This document shows, one piece after another, positions 42,069 through 54,500 of a DNA stretch of 64,000 nt. Numbering within the stretch: position 1 is the stretch's first letter; every line of letters begins with the position of its first letter. Source of the DNA: Vishniacozyma victoriae. Lineage: Eukaryota > Basidiomycota > Tremellomycetes > Tremellales > Bulleribasidiaceae. The notes below the pieces were generated by a model that was not told where the DNA came from, ran no database searches, and saw nothing but the letters and a program-made list of their open reading frames with translations. A program made the translations under genes and the position numbers. The stretch covers positions 859,003 to 923,002 of the forward strand of contig JADPYG010000001.1 in assembly GCA_017654735.1 (NCBI GenBank). The letters are read 5' to 3'.

Positions 42069-42794
42069 GGAATCAGATCAGCTACTAGGACGAGACAGGC
42101 TCAGGGAGGGAGAGTGGACCAGGTTTGCTGCACGAGGTAATGCATAAGCTGAGCGGGTCGGAGAGTATCATGGAATAAGTCTGATATGTTGTCTCTTAGA
42201 GTCGCCACCCATTTCAGTTTCACTCATACTGTACTGCCCAATAGTCTTGAAAACGTCTGCTCCAGAGGGGGATATTAAGACTCCCTATCCTTGGTGAACA
42301 AAGGTGACTCGGTAATGTGGCTCATATATCGTTGGCGGTGGCGACTACCGTCACCTTGAAAACATCCCTCCCTTATTGTGATGATGTCTGAGACCTGGTT
42401 CGCCATCACGCTCGTCACTTGAGCTATTAATCGGATAACCCAGCGGGTGCGAGATCCATCAAGCAAATAGTCCTTTGCCTGATCTTTGTTATGTCGCGAC
42501 TCTGACAACCAGAGCGAGGAATGCTACACTGGGGGTGTTGGCTGATCAGATGATGAAGTAGGACTTACGACGGGGTTTTTGCGCGAATGAGGGTGTCTGG
42601 CAATCGTCAACACGTTTATGGAAGCAGCAGTCATTAGTATATGGCGAAAGGCAGATAGATATACATATTCAGCAAGCATGTTTTATATTTGATATAATTT
42701 GATTCAGATCTTGTCAACTACTGTACAGTAGCATTATTACTCGGTCTCGACGACTGATTTTGGTTTCTCCCCTTTGTCAAACACCCAAACAAAC
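42069..42794. other. Convergent intergenic region
   Basis: About 730 bases between the secreted-protein remnant and the stop of the histidine-phosphatase gene. AT-rich in 42640-42740. No coding text with splice support on either strand. Confidence 0.45.
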
Positions 42795-44104
42795 TTATTC
42801 CTCTCCGCTCGATCCTGATTCAGACCCCTGCTTCCTCACACGTGTAGCCTTGACGACGACGGGAATCATCTCGCCGGTAGCAAGTGGGTAGGGTTGGTGG
42901 TTGAGTACAGCGAGGAGGTTCCTGAAGAATTGGGAATGGGAAGTGATGGAGATGTCTATCTCGTCAGCTATATCGAAAGAAAAATGAGCGGAGGACGTAC
43001 AAGTCTCACTAGCTCCATTCTCACCGAACACCCTATCGAGAGCTCGCCTTCCTCGGGTTTGCATCCTAACTTCGGATTCTCGATCATCGTCTTTCCAGAG
43101 TTCATCATTTTCGACGAAATCTTTTTCGATAATGAACTCGGGGAATCGTTCCATGATCTCGGTCTATCTCATCGACTACTGCCTTTCTATTTGGTAAAAG
43201 GAACGTACCTTGGTAGACCTCTTATCACAAGTATGACTTCCATATATCTCCCTCCAATCCTCCCAGATCTCGGGCGCGACCCCCGGTCGACCCTCTACGC
43301 CAGGTAAAAACCTCCCAAAACTCCCCACCATAGTTTGACAAGCTCGAAACATGGGCGAGACATACCACTTCATCTCATGTGGGTTGATGGGGGCGCCATA
43401 TTGATACTCCCTTAACCAACCTTGATGGACTGCTGATGCTTGGGACTCTCCAAGTCGAGTGAGGGGTGGATCGGGTCCCCATGTGAGGACTCCGTCGGTA
43501 TTTTCAAAAGTCCAGTATGCGTCCCATGCCTATTATCAGCTTGGTCCCGATGGAGATGGAGGGACTTACTTCAGCTCCATATTGATTGGAAGCGTAGTTG
43601 TGCCATCCTTGACCGTGACGTCCTGTATATCAGTAATGAAAGTTAGAGACAGTGGGAGACATACCGAGGAAGAGAACCTTGTAGAAGACACCATCGGGAG
43701 CGTTCATCTGCATCTGCTTGATCGATGCCTTCAGGTTGGTCCACCTATCAACGCTCTGATCAACGAGGCCAAAGTTGTTGTCGAGCTGTATGTTAGCTCG
43801 CCCCTGCCTCGAAGGTGGATGACTCACGATATCATGGGCCGCAAGGAACTTTGGCCTGGGTCCAGTCTGGACAAAGAAACCTTGTACCGGCTATATCATT
43901 AGCATCCTCAACCTATAGTGAAGGCAAGGGACTTACTTCATAGTCGAACTCGACTGGATCAGTCAAATTTCCGGGGTCCATTGGGGGTCCACCATCATCG
44001 ATAGCGGCCACACGGGGGTGATCTTCCAATTCCGGATGAAGGTGCTGGATACCACCATGGCTATTGAGCATTGAAGAGCAGTTTGGCGACATGACGAGAG
44101 CCAT
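42795..44104 (-). CDS. Histidine phosphatase superfamily protein (phosphoglycerate-mutase fold, PMU1-like)
   Basis: The catalytic box is at the end of the third exon: FYKVLFLGRHGQGWHNYAS, with the RHG motif and phospho-accepting His. Other conserved text: EAWDAYWTFENTDGVLTWGP, DPPLTRLGESQA, KWYVSPMFRACQT (second Arg), PEIWEDWREIYGSHTCDKRS (Glu-His region), then MERFPEFIIEKDFVENDELW and ITSHSQFFRNLLAVL with the second catalytic His in TSHS. The C-terminus is ATRVRKQGSESGSSGEE. The plan matches fungal Pmu1-type putative phosphomutases/phosphatases. An N-terminal part of about 70 residues (MALVMSPNCSSMLNSHGG...) precedes the fold. Introns interrupt it at seven or more places. Substrate unknown. 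Confidence 0.85.
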
Positions 44105-44746
44105 CTAATTATTTATATGATATGGTAGATAAAGTGAAAGACGAAGATGGCTTATGAAAAGATGGCTGATGATTAAGAGTGATGGGTGAATTACGAGCGA
44201 TCGAGCTGGATTATATAGTGCTCTGTTGGAGCCAAGGAATCGAGTTGGGCAGGGGCGTGTAGTTTACCAGTTTGCCGAAATGATGGAGCCCATATGATTT
44301 GCAGACCGTTAATTACGTCTGCTCCTGAAAAAACAGGCGCCATGTCCTCGTACCTCGAGGAGGTGAAACGCGATAACAAGTATCCTTGTATCCTTGGACC
44401 TGCCAAAGGATGAGGAAATGGTATAAAGGATGAGGAAAGAGGATGAGGATCAGTTTGAGGGACGACAGATCATTAATTGATTTAGCCTAAATTCCGCCCC
44501 TTGACCCCGTCTATATCCACTATATCCCGGTACTTCGGGTCGGGTGCATATTACGAACGTGCAGAGGCTAGAGGCTGTGCAGCAATATGATCTGCAACAT
44601 GATGCATAGATAGAGTGGAGCATCGACAATCTCGCTAATCCCCCTAATTACAGTGTACCTGAAACCCACTTAATATAGGGCGGAAATGATGGTACCCAAA
44701 CCCGAATTCCGACCCGACAATTGATTACCTGTTTTCACATTATTGA
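44105..44746. other. Intergenic: phosphatase promoter and OMA1 3' region
   Basis: 642 bases without supported coding text. Two genes on the minus strand flank it, so it should hold the OMA1 terminator and the promoter of the histidine-phosphatase gene. Confidence 0.45.
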
Positions 44747-46363
44747 CTAGTTCCATCGACCAGTAGCAGGGGACAGTGCGTCCAAGAAACCACCATAGTG
44801 CCCAGCCGTTTCGTTACAAGGACTAGCGGCCCGGATTTGTTGCGCCTAGAAAAGGAACATCAGCACTGACCTCCTTTAACATCAAGCCACCGCCCCGGGT
44901 CCAAGCTTAACTTACCTCGGGTAACCATTTATTTAATTGCTAATAATGTCAGATCTAGTTCCTTTCCGATTACACCCGATAAGGGGGGGACTTGGCTTAC
45001 CTGTATGCGTTTGGCATTCGCCGGGTGTGTAGACATGAAATCGACATTGATCCCTTTACCTCCGCCTTCGGATTCGGACATTCGTTGCCACATTTTCGTC
45101 GATTCCGACGGATCAAAACACGCCCTTCTGAAACACATTAGCTGATTGCGCCATCGCCATTTACAGATCATTCATTACTCACGACATGAGGCGTAGACCG
45201 ACGAAATCGGCTTCCGACTCGGATTTACGTGAATTGGGTAGTCTGATTGATGAGCGACCATTGTGGTGGCTTTGGTGAGATTGGCTTACTGGAGCAGGAA
45301 TGTCAGGAGGAGTCGGGAAAAGCCGACATCGAGCCCGAGTGTCTCGAGCACGAGGCCCAGTGCGAACAGCACTTTCATGGAGCTCATCCTTTCAGCTCCA
45401 TGACGTAGGACTGACATCAGCTGAGCCGAGTGTTTGATGTAGGACGTACCTTGATGAGCGACCTCGTGACCGAGCACAGTGGCGAGACCATCGTCATTTC
45501 CAGACACAGGTAGGATACCGGTGAAAACAAAGATTTTTCCTCCAGGGGTGACGAAAGCGTTCTTGGTGTTCTTGTCATCGATCACATAGACCTGACAGCT
45601 CAGCTTGGCCACAGCTCCCGAATCTCGAAGCTTACCTCCCACTCAACATCCTTGCCCTCCTTGTGATCCTGCCCACTCTCAGCCATCAAGATCTCACCGA
45701 CATCGGCACCTCCGCCCCACCTCGGTACTTCCTGCTCAACTGTACTGATCTCCCCACCTGACTTCATTCGGCCCAGACCAGACGACTCGATAATCCGCTG
45801 TGCTACTCTTCGAACTCGTTTCGAGATGGCGTGGTTTGGCGATAGTATACGAGTCTGGTATTCTGACATTGTTTGCAGCTGTGTTTGACTTCCGAGCTGA
45901 CCATCAGTCTGTGGACATCATTGAAGGGAGGTAGACTCACTTCACGCTCCTGGGCCTCGTTCACATCCATGAATCGTAATCGACCTGTCTCTGGCGTCCT
46001 CTCCAAGCTGAAAGTCAGTACGACGTCTCTTCAACAGATGCGGACATACTGCGTCACATAGTATATCCCACCGCCACCAATCCCTATCCCATAAACATAG
46101 ATAGCCCTATCCCCACCAAATCTCCTTCTCAAGTATTCCTTGATATTGGGTCCACCTCCACCTCCCGGTCTACCACCACCCCCATTAGGGCCTGCACGCC
46201 ATTGAGGTTCGGGATCGAAACGTTCATATCGGGCTCCAGGGACACGTGAGGTCTGTAGAGCTCTTCGTGGAGCTGTAAAAGCTGGTCGAGCTACTCGGCT
46301 GGAGGAGGCGATGGGTAATGTCGCACGCGCTGCCATAGCTCGCATAGTCGATGTGACGAACAT
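44747..46363 (-). CDS. OMA1: Mitochondrial inner-membrane metallopeptidase Oma1
   Basis: M48 zinc protease of mitochondrial quality control that cleaves misfolded inner-membrane proteins and, in animals, OPA1. The N-terminus is an Arg/Ala/Ser presequence (MFVTSTMRAMAARATLPIAS), then a Gly-rich loop (NGGGGRPGGGGGPN) and a membrane segment (AIYVYGIGIGGGGIYYV). The active site is GLATVLGHEVAHQ (HEXXH). The third zinc ligand is in SRKSESEADFVGLRLMSRACFDP. Then STHPANAKRIQQLNKWLPE and a last exon (AQQIRAASPCNETAGHYGG) ending SPATGRWN, recovered by splicing. All ligands are present, so it should be active. It is divergent from VMA5 with 274 bases between starts. Confidence 0.92.
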
Positions 46364-46637
46364 TTTGATGTTAGGTTGAATGTATATCCGCTCCTTAGTT
46401 ATTCGTCCTGTGTCTAGGTGTCGTCTATCGAGATTCTACTGCCTTGTCTAGTCGATAGTGTAGTGCACACTTTCATCCACATTTACTCATTTACTGGCCA
46501 CTTAACGATGACGCAGTATATGGTCTTGGTCGCGCCTAACCAAGGAGAATAGGCGTACCCCGGACCGGGGCTGCTCTCTCCTTTGAGGCAACCTACCATG
46601 TACCTCTTGCTTCATATACCATTCTCTATATATCAAC

Positions 46638-48229
46638 ATGCCATCCGATCTATCTTACTGGATCATATCCGCACCTTTAAACGATGAGGATCCAGGACTT
46701 ATGCTCAAGGATGTAAGGAACGCTTTGGGGGATTCTGTAGAGGTTGGACAATGGGAGTTGCCTGAATTGAAGGTAGGTGTCATACTCGCGTTTCGCGTCC
46801 CACTATCTGCACCCTATCGCTGTAGTGATTTGCTGGTGATGAGTTGAATTGCTGAGGATGATGCTCACATCCAGACCGGTACACTATCATCACTCCTCTC
46901 GCTCTCGGACGCTCTTCCCAAGCTAGATTCCCAATTCACACAAACCGTCTCCAAGACTATCGATACCCTCCGTTCGCTCACGGACGATGGAAAGCTCAGT
47001 CAACACGCTCGGATCAACGACCGTCCAGTAGAGGAAGCATTGATGCAATGGAAATGGGATCGTGGAAGGTGGGGAGATGGAGGAAAGGTCGGAGATGTCG
47101 TGGAAGCTTTGACCAAGGTTTGTCACTTTACAAGGTCGCAATGAAGGGAGCTGATACGTGTAGGAGATGAACTCGATTGATTCGGTTCAGAAGCAAAAGA
47201 CGCTGTCTTACAACCTTGTCAAGGGTAACTTGACGAATCTGCAACGTAAACGAGGGTGAGTCCCCTCATCTCGACTCGCAGGAAGCGGATCTGACTGTTT
47301 AGGGGTAATTTGTCGCAGCGGTCCCTGCTTGAGGTAGTCAAGAAGGAGGATCTCGTCGAGGATAGCGAGTTCATGGAGACTTTGGTAGTCGCTGTGCCCA
47401 AGTAAGTTTCGCACGTTCCCCGCTGGAATCGACTGACGCAACAGGAATCTTGCCAAGGACTGGGAGAACAAGTATGAGCGTTTGACAAGTATGGTCGTAC
47501 CTAGATCATCACAGTGCGCTCTAGCCTCGGTGTTCAGCTCATTGTGCTGATGAGACAGGCAAGTCGCGGTCGATGACGATTACTCGCTGAGGACCGTTAC
47601 TGTATTCAAGAAGGTCAGGGATGAGTTCACACACAGGTGCCGAGAGAACAAGTAAGCTATCTCGAGCTCCGGTCGGCACAAGCTGATGAGCAGATTCATC
47701 GTGCGAGATTTCACTTTCGAGGACTCGGCACTGGAGAAGCAGAGAAAGGAGTTGTCGGAGCTAGAGGCTGAGGAGAAGGAACTTTGGGTGAGCTGAGCAA
47801 CGCCCATGCATGACACCAGAGCTGACTATCCAGTCCGAGCTGCTCAAATTGACGAGAATAAACTTCTCGGAAGCATACCAGATCCTGGCCCACCTCAAGA
47901 CTGTTCGACTGTTTATCGAGAGTGCACTTCGATATGGTCTCCCCGCAGAATACGCCGGTGTCATCATCAAGGTAAGTCACCCCTACGGGCTTGACAGAGC
48001 ATCTCTGACAATCTAGCCCGAGACAAAGACTGCTGTGTCCACCCTCAAAACCCTGTCCTCTCACTACTCCTACCTCTCAGCCGCATCGCAGGGACCATCA
48101 TCAAAGAAGAACAAGAAGTCCGGAGGATCAACCGCCAACAGCGAGGAAGTCGGTGGAGAATGGCAAAGTGTGATGGAAGCAGAGTTCTATGACTTTGTGC
48201 TATTCGAGATCCCCAAGGTTGATTTCTAG
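46638..48229 (+). CDS. VMA5: V-type ATPase V1 subunit C
   Basis: Peripheral-stalk subunit of the vacuolar proton pump, linking V1 to Vo and controlling reversible disassembly on glucose loss. Text in order: MPSDLSYWIISAPLNDED, SLSDALPKLDSQFTQTVSKT, RSLTDDGKLSQHARINDRPV, KEMNSIDSVQKQKTLSYNLV, GNLTNLQRKRGGNLSQRSLL, EDSEFMETLVVAVPKN, KNLAKDWENKYERLTSMVVP, VTVFKKVRDEFTHRCRENK, FIVRDFTFEDSALEKQRKEL, NFSEAYQILAHLKTVRLFIE and ALRYGLPAEYAGVIIKPETK. A basic/Ser-rich insertion (PSSKKNKKSGGSTANSE) precedes the conserved end AEFYDFVLFEIPKVDF. Length is normal for the family (about 395). Eight or so introns. Confidence 0.95.
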
Positions 48230-48406
48230 TTGTAGATAGATGGACAGAGAGAGATGTATCTTAACGTATAACGAGCGAGAGTCCGAGCCGAGATATCAAG
48301 CCGGCAATAACCGCCGGTTCGGGCCGGAATGTCATTGTCCCTTGATGATGTGGTGACTTCGTTTCTGTTGACCTGTGTTCTGCTATTGTACACATACTCG
48401 AGCAAG

Positions 48407-50013
48407 ATGTCGCATTATCACCAGCTTACAACGGAGCAACCAGAATCGGTCAAGAAGCTCAGTCTACCGGGAAATACTTCGGTGGTCTTGCTCAAGAAGC
48501 AGACTATTGAAGTCCGGGATGAGCCCCTTCCCATTCTACAACCAGATGGTGTTCTCGTCAAGGTCATCTCTACAGATAAGTCCCCACCATTCTTCTAGGG
48601 TAATAATTGACGGTAGCACGTATCTGTGGAAGTGATATGCACGGGTACCTATCAGGCGGAGTTGGTGGTAGACCGGTAGTAGAGCCGCTGGTGATGGGTC
48701 ACGAGAGCGCTGGAGAGGTGATCGCAGTAGGGGAGTATGTCAAGACTCACAAAATCGGAGATAGAGTTGCTGGTACGTCCCAAAACTCCCTATGACAAGA
48801 ATACAGGCTGATGAGTAGTGGAACCTGGATTACCTTGCCGAAGGTGTATAAACTGTAAAGAAGGTCGAAGCAATATCTGCAAAGGTGAGTCCTATCATTT
48901 ACTCTGGATAAGACTGACAATTAGATGTGCGATACTGCGGTGCTCCTGGATCTGTTGGCTCTCTTGCCAAGTCAGTCTTCGATGTGTCAAGGGGACAAGA
49001 GCTGATGCTAGGTACCACGCCCTACCGGCTGATATGGCACCTCATTTGCCTGATCATTTATCTTGGGAAGAGGCTGGATCTATTCAGCCCTTAGCCGTGA
49101 GTCTCCTCCTTGATTTGAACCCGATGCTGATTGGTAGATTGGCGTTCAGATTGGTAAAAGGGCATGTCTAGCTGCTCATCAGACTCTGGCTATCTTGTGA
49201 GCTATCACCTCCTTGAAGAGGATACGAGCTCATAAGACAGCGGATGCGGTCCTATCGGTCTCATCACCGCTGCCGTCGCCCATGCCTACTCTGTAAGGAA
49301 GATCATCGGTATCGACAACTCCCCCTTCCGAGTAGAATTCGCCAAGAAATATATCTCCCCTCTTACCGGTAAACCAATCTTCGATGCCGTCTACCTCAAT
49401 ACCGACTTACCCACGGAATCTGTCAAACACCCACCTAAGGAGAATGCGAACGTGGGTACAGATGGTGAAGTAGGAGATGCAACTGCTGAGAATGATGATG
49501 ATCATGAGACTGTTGGGGATATCAAGTGGGAACATGCTAAATTGAGGGTTCAGGGGTGGGTCAAGGAATTGGGTCTGGAAGAAGAGGAAGGAGTTGATAG
49601 GGTAGTAGAAGCTAGTGGGGCTGAGGATTGTATGCTCCTCGGTGTTGCTTTCGCCAAGCAGGGTGGGACATGTAGGTCACCTCCCTCATTGATAGGGGAT
49701 GAGCTGATAAGTAGTCCTCCAGGTCGGACTGAACCATGTCCAGACCTCCGTGTTCCCCAATATCGCAGTCACAAACAAGGAGCTCGATGTTAAGGGTCAG
49801 TCCTCTTTTTGAATCAGACGATAGAGGCTAATGGTAGGTATCACGCGATATACCGCATCGTGCTTCCCATCAGCTATCGATATGTTGAACAGAGGAGTTG
49901 TGGATTTGAAGCCCCTTATTACCGTTACATATCCCATGACAAAAGCCAAGGAGGCACTAGAAGCTGTAAAGAGTGGGAAACAGATCAAGGTCATCATCAA
50001 GAATCAAGAGTAG
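48407..50013 (+). CDS. Zinc-dependent polyol dehydrogenase (sorbitol/xylitol dehydrogenase-like, MDR family)
   Basis: Medium-chain NAD(P)-dependent dehydrogenase oxidising polyols to ketoses. The catalytic zinc site is RICGSDMHGYLSGG with GHESAG; the structural zinc site is CRRCINCKEGRSNIC. The coenzyme fold has LAIFGCGPIGLITAAVAHA and IIGIDNSPFRVEFAKKY. Then VDRVVEASGAEDCMLLGVAF, NIAVTNKELDVKGITRYTAS, IDMLNRGVVDLKPLITVTYP and EALEAVKSGKQIKVIIKNQE. The ATG at 48407 (MSHYHQLTTEQPE) is preferred over an earlier in-frame ATG at 48329, whose extra 26 residues look like leader. An acidic insertion of about 45 residues (TDGEVGDATAENDDDHETVG) interrupts the coenzyme domain, which is unusual. L-arabinitol or xylitol dehydrogenase are alternatives. 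Confidence 0.9.
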
Positions 50014-50196
50014 GCGCAGGACGCGGTCAAGCGAGAATGCGCTTATCTTTGAAGTCGTCAGTAGAGTACAGTATGCAAGTTGGTGTTCATCATATCCTTT
50101 GAGCTGATCTGCACTAACAAAGGATACTGCTGATCTCCCCGGCTCAGCTCGATCAGTCATTCGGATGGAAAACCTTTATCGCATCAATCCCACATA

Positions 50197-51432
50197 ATGA
50201 GTAGACTTGAACAATACGAAGCAGGTGCCCTGTCCGCCTGGACCCCAGCCGCCCAAGCAGCCTTAAACGCCCAACGACACGATAAGCAACAATTAGCAGA
50301 TTCCGACCCAGCATTCGAAGCTCTTCGCGAACAAGAACGACAAGCTCGAAAAGATGCTAAAACAGCTTACGCACTAGCTGAACGAAGTAGGGATGAAAAT
50401 GAGATCAAGAAATGTAAAGAGGAATTAGTCAAGCTTGATGAAGTATGGGGTCCGGAGGTGGTCGCTCCAAAGGGAAGCAATGAAGTGATGATGGAGGATA
50501 AATGGGGTAAAGCGGTTGGTGGATGGGCTGATCAGATGACTGCGGAGGGGAGATTGAAGGGGAGGGATAATGCAAAGAAGGAAGTTAGAGCGGGGAAATA
50601 TGAAGCTGCCGAAGTGATTAGTGCGGGAGAGGTTATTGATAATCTCGTATGTCCAATTTCCCCCTCCCTCTAGATGAACAGGCTGACGAGTAGATATCAT
50701 CGTGGAATCCATTTCTACACGACTTCCTAAATGTCTGGGGTCCACCACACATAGTAATCATCCCATACGTCGCTGCCCACTTGTACTTCTGGTATGTCCA
50801 ACACCTTTGACGAAACTGAGATCAGGTTCAAAGCACCCTGGTACCTCCGCTTCCTAATTTACCAGCCTACAATTTACTACATCCCCCTCTGGTCGGCACT
50901 TACCAATCTAAAGAATAAGAAAGTTAGACTTCTTTGGTATGTCTCCCTCCTCATCCCTTGTCTTGGTGTTGATCGAGTAGGGTCGTATACTTTATGAACC
51001 TGGCGATTATCGAATACATCGAATTACTCTTCTATAGGGATCGAGCAAGATCGTCAATCATGTTCCCGAAGGTCAGCGTCAAGATTACCTGGTTTATACT
51101 GATCGTCAGCTGAAAGCGATGTTTTGCTTACTCAGTTACACAGTAGTCGTACCAGGAAGAGAACCTTTATATGTCAGTTCAATCCCCAAGTCAATATTGT
51201 TACGCTGAACTGATGTATCAAGGGAGCAATCAAACTGATCAATGTCATCTTCCCACCTCCCGAAGTCGTCCTCACAAAGCAAGAGAAGGAAGAAGCCAAG
51301 GAAGCTAGATCTATTAGAAAGAAGAAGGAAGCTGCCGATGCGCTCAGAAAAGTGAGTGAGGCAGAAGAAAAGGAACGGCAGGAGAGGAGGGAAAGGCGAG
51401 CCAAGCAGGCCGAGTACATCGATGCGCATTAA
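50197..51432 (+). CDS. Unknown membrane protein with charged coiled ends
   Basis: I do not recognise the family. About 310 residues. The N-terminal half is charged and helical (MSRLEQYEAGALSAWTPAAQ; EALREQERQARKDAKTAYAL; ENEIKKCKEELVKLDEVWGP). Then a hydrophobic middle assembled over several exons: ISSWNPFLHDFLNVWGPPHI, VIIPYVAAHLYFWFKAPWYL, FLIYQPTIYYIPLWSALTNL, VVYFMNLAIIEYIELLFYRD and VKITWFILIYTVVVPGREPL, i.e. about four membrane segments. The C-terminus is very charged (LTKQEKEEAKEARSIRKKKE) and ends KQAEYIDAH. All exon junctions are clean, so it is a real gene. Topology suggests a cytosolic-facing helix at both ends; function unknown. Confidence 0.75.
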
Positions 51433-51501
51433 TAGGCGACAGGTGAAGACGCGTAGTGGGTAGGCAGTACTGTATATATGCGTATGTGTGAGATCAAGTG
51501 A

Positions 51502-54500
51502 TCAAGCAGGCGAAGTCGATATGGTTGAGGAAGGTTTGCGTAGCGTATCGGGTTTAGCCGGCTTGACAGGCGCGGCTTTCTTGGTGGGTGATGTCGCAAG
51601 AGGAGTCTTTGTCGGTGACTTGGACCCGGACGATGAAGGTTTGACGGCCGACTGAGATCCAATTTGTTCCCACTGCTTCAATCGATCCGCTACACTTCCC
51701 GTCTTCCTGCCTTCGCCAGTGGCACCGATGATAATCGGCTTCGTAGCTATCGCAGGGGTCGGCAAGTCTGCCACTGAAGTGGTAGGAACCGGTTTCCGGA
51801 TCGGTAGTGGTGGCTGAGACTTCTGCGTGGGTAGGACAGGCGTCACCAACCCATCGGGAGGTGGACCATCCATATCCATCGATACCTTAGGCTGAGGGCG
51901 AGGAGGTAATGCACTAGGCTTGACGGGAGAAGAGGTCGAAGCAAGCGATCTTTGCTGCTGGATTTTATCGATGATAGACGTACTAGGTACGAAAGATGGT
52001 TGGGGGGTTTGTTCTATTGGTACCTCACTAGCTGGCTTGGTAGGACGAGGAGGCGGATCGCGTCGGACTTTGGGCAAGACCGAATTTGGGTCACTGGAAT
52101 TAGGCGAAGTCGACAATCTAGCGGGTGCTGGAGAAGAGCGGCTAGGTAGGGGTGGAGCTTGAGATCTGACGGAATCACTTCTTGACCTATACCCGTCTGC
52201 CTCGAGCAGGCTTGTACTACTCTCCGGGCGCGATGGGATTGGTGGAGGCTGTACCCGGGAAACAGGAGTCTGTGATCTAGGTGTAAAAGAAGGCGTAATA
52301 GTGGCTGTCATCAGCATCTTTTTTTTTGGTTTTCCTCTCAGTAGCCTCACTATGAGTCATTTCCTTGATCAGACCGCCTACACCACCTCTCAGTCCACGC
52401 TCAACCCTCTCATCGATGATACCGTCTTTCGGGCCTGATTTCCGGATCTCTTGAATGATCGACTTGGTGATTTTTGCTTTTTTGACCTCATCGATTTCTC
52501 GAACTGTGGCTGTAAAGACAGAGTAGACTGGTCGATGATCGGATGTTCGGAGTTCTGCTCGATGGTATGCTTTTTGGCGGAGCTACAGGTCAGCCACGCG
52601 AGATATGTCGAGAATTGATGAACTTACTTGATCACCACGGAAGAGAATTCGGTCTGGACGTCAGCGGCATACCAATTGCAAAAAGCAAGTACTTACCAGT
52701 CCAGGCTGGAATCCTCTGCTTCTCACCAGAATCATATACATCGGTCCCGTTATCGCTGTTCGTCAGCTCATACCCTCATAAGTCCTCCTCTAGTGACTGA
52801 CTATTTATATGTCGGCCTAGAGAGTCAGCATTTCCCTTGTGGACGTGAAAGGAGACTTACCTGAATGTGATTGGACCTTCCTCATATCCCTCGAAAGCTT
52901 CTCCTTGGGCCATCGCATTCATGAGCTGAACGGTCAGCGTTGCCTGCCCCAGATTCAGAATTGCCTACCTGGTCCGCTTCGAGGAGCTCGTCGAGTTGAT
53001 CCGATTCAGCCAAGTGGCGGGTCTCATCGTTACTCAATGAGATCCGGTAATTCTACCATCAGCTTGGTGCGGACTATGCCGGACATCTAGCTTACGAAGT
53101 CACCACCATAGATCACTATGCTGTTTCATAAGCTTTTGATTACCTCATGTGAATGGTCAACTTACTCATGGTCATGTATCATCTTGCCTTTCAAGAACTT
53201 CAACCCCTGCGAGATCGTCCTGTAATCGGCATTTCGCTCCGCTACGTTCCCGAGCCCCGCGGCTAGATGGGCGGTCATGAGGCAGACCGAGGTATCGTAT
53301 AAGTTCATCCTGATTCCCACTCCACCTTTGTTTCCGCTCAGTCCTGACAAACCAGTCTACCTGTCAGCTGGCGTTCCTGAGACGTCCAGAGAGAAAGCAC
53401 GGACCTTCTTGGTAGTAGCCTCCACTGCCCTGATTGAAGCCGTTATCTCCTCCTTGACAACCACTACCAGAGCTGCACCGACTAGCTGTTCACTCCTCAA
53501 GAGGATATATGATCCGTCCCGCTTCTCAAAGTGCTCCATAATGAATGCTTCCCATTGACGGCTGTTGTTTCAGCTTGGTTCCAGATTGAACAGAGGTAAC
53601 TTACCGCTTAGCAGGATCAGTCTGTAGAATCTGCTGAGCATTGAGCTGGACAATCTCCTGGAACGCTATAGAGTAGATATCGGCGTCTTCCGTACCGGGC
53701 GGGAAGAGCCAGGAATCAAGCGGTTCATCTGGTCTCTACAAATCAGCTCAGTTGCCGGGATGTACTTACCTTCCCATTCAGATTCCAAGTCCCGCTAAAG
53801 ATCGAGACTGTCTTGGCTTTGGAATATTCATTCAGACTTTATATCAGCTTTGCTATTCTCACAGAGATCAATGAACATACCGGGAATGAAGGGCGCTCTG
53901 GACAGAATCGCTGATAGGGTCAAATAGTATGATAGGTCTCTGACCAGCCATCATACCCTAGCCCATCAGCTATTGCCAGTCAAGTAATGAAGCAACATAC
54001 CAAGAGCATATCAATAGCATCCTGTTTCCCTTTATCCTGGAAATTGTTGATATAAGCTCTCCCAACACTTTTTGTTGCATCGCTCAGTAGACCCGCGAAT
54101 GTCTTTTTCCCAGTCCTAGTAGCTGAGGTGTTTAGAGCGCCGGTACCAGCGTAGATCTTTGAGAGCCTATCTCCATTATCTGCCCACAATGATCGATGGG
54201 CTGTCCAGAAGGTTGGGTTTGAAGCTAGGAGCGAGTCTATCGAGTAGAGGAATTTGGAGATTGCGATTGAGGAAATGACATCTTGAACGTAATTTGTCCG
54301 ATCGAGACTGACAATCAGCCAAAAATCTAGAAGAGTGACTTACCAGTCCAAGCAATTTGTCCTGAATGCTCCATTCTGCTGTTCAATCATTTGACCAGTA
54401 GACAGATCGATAGAGGTCCACCCAAATTCATCGCTCGACTTGACAACCTCGCGGATCCCAGTGGAGAAATCGTACTTTACCGCATCATGCCCACTTTCCC

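Noticed and set aside
48329..48406. Earlier in-frame ATG for the polyol dehydrogenase with a hydrophobic N-terminus
   Set aside because: The 26 extra residues would add a signal-like segment to a cytosolic enzyme; the second ATG fits the family start.
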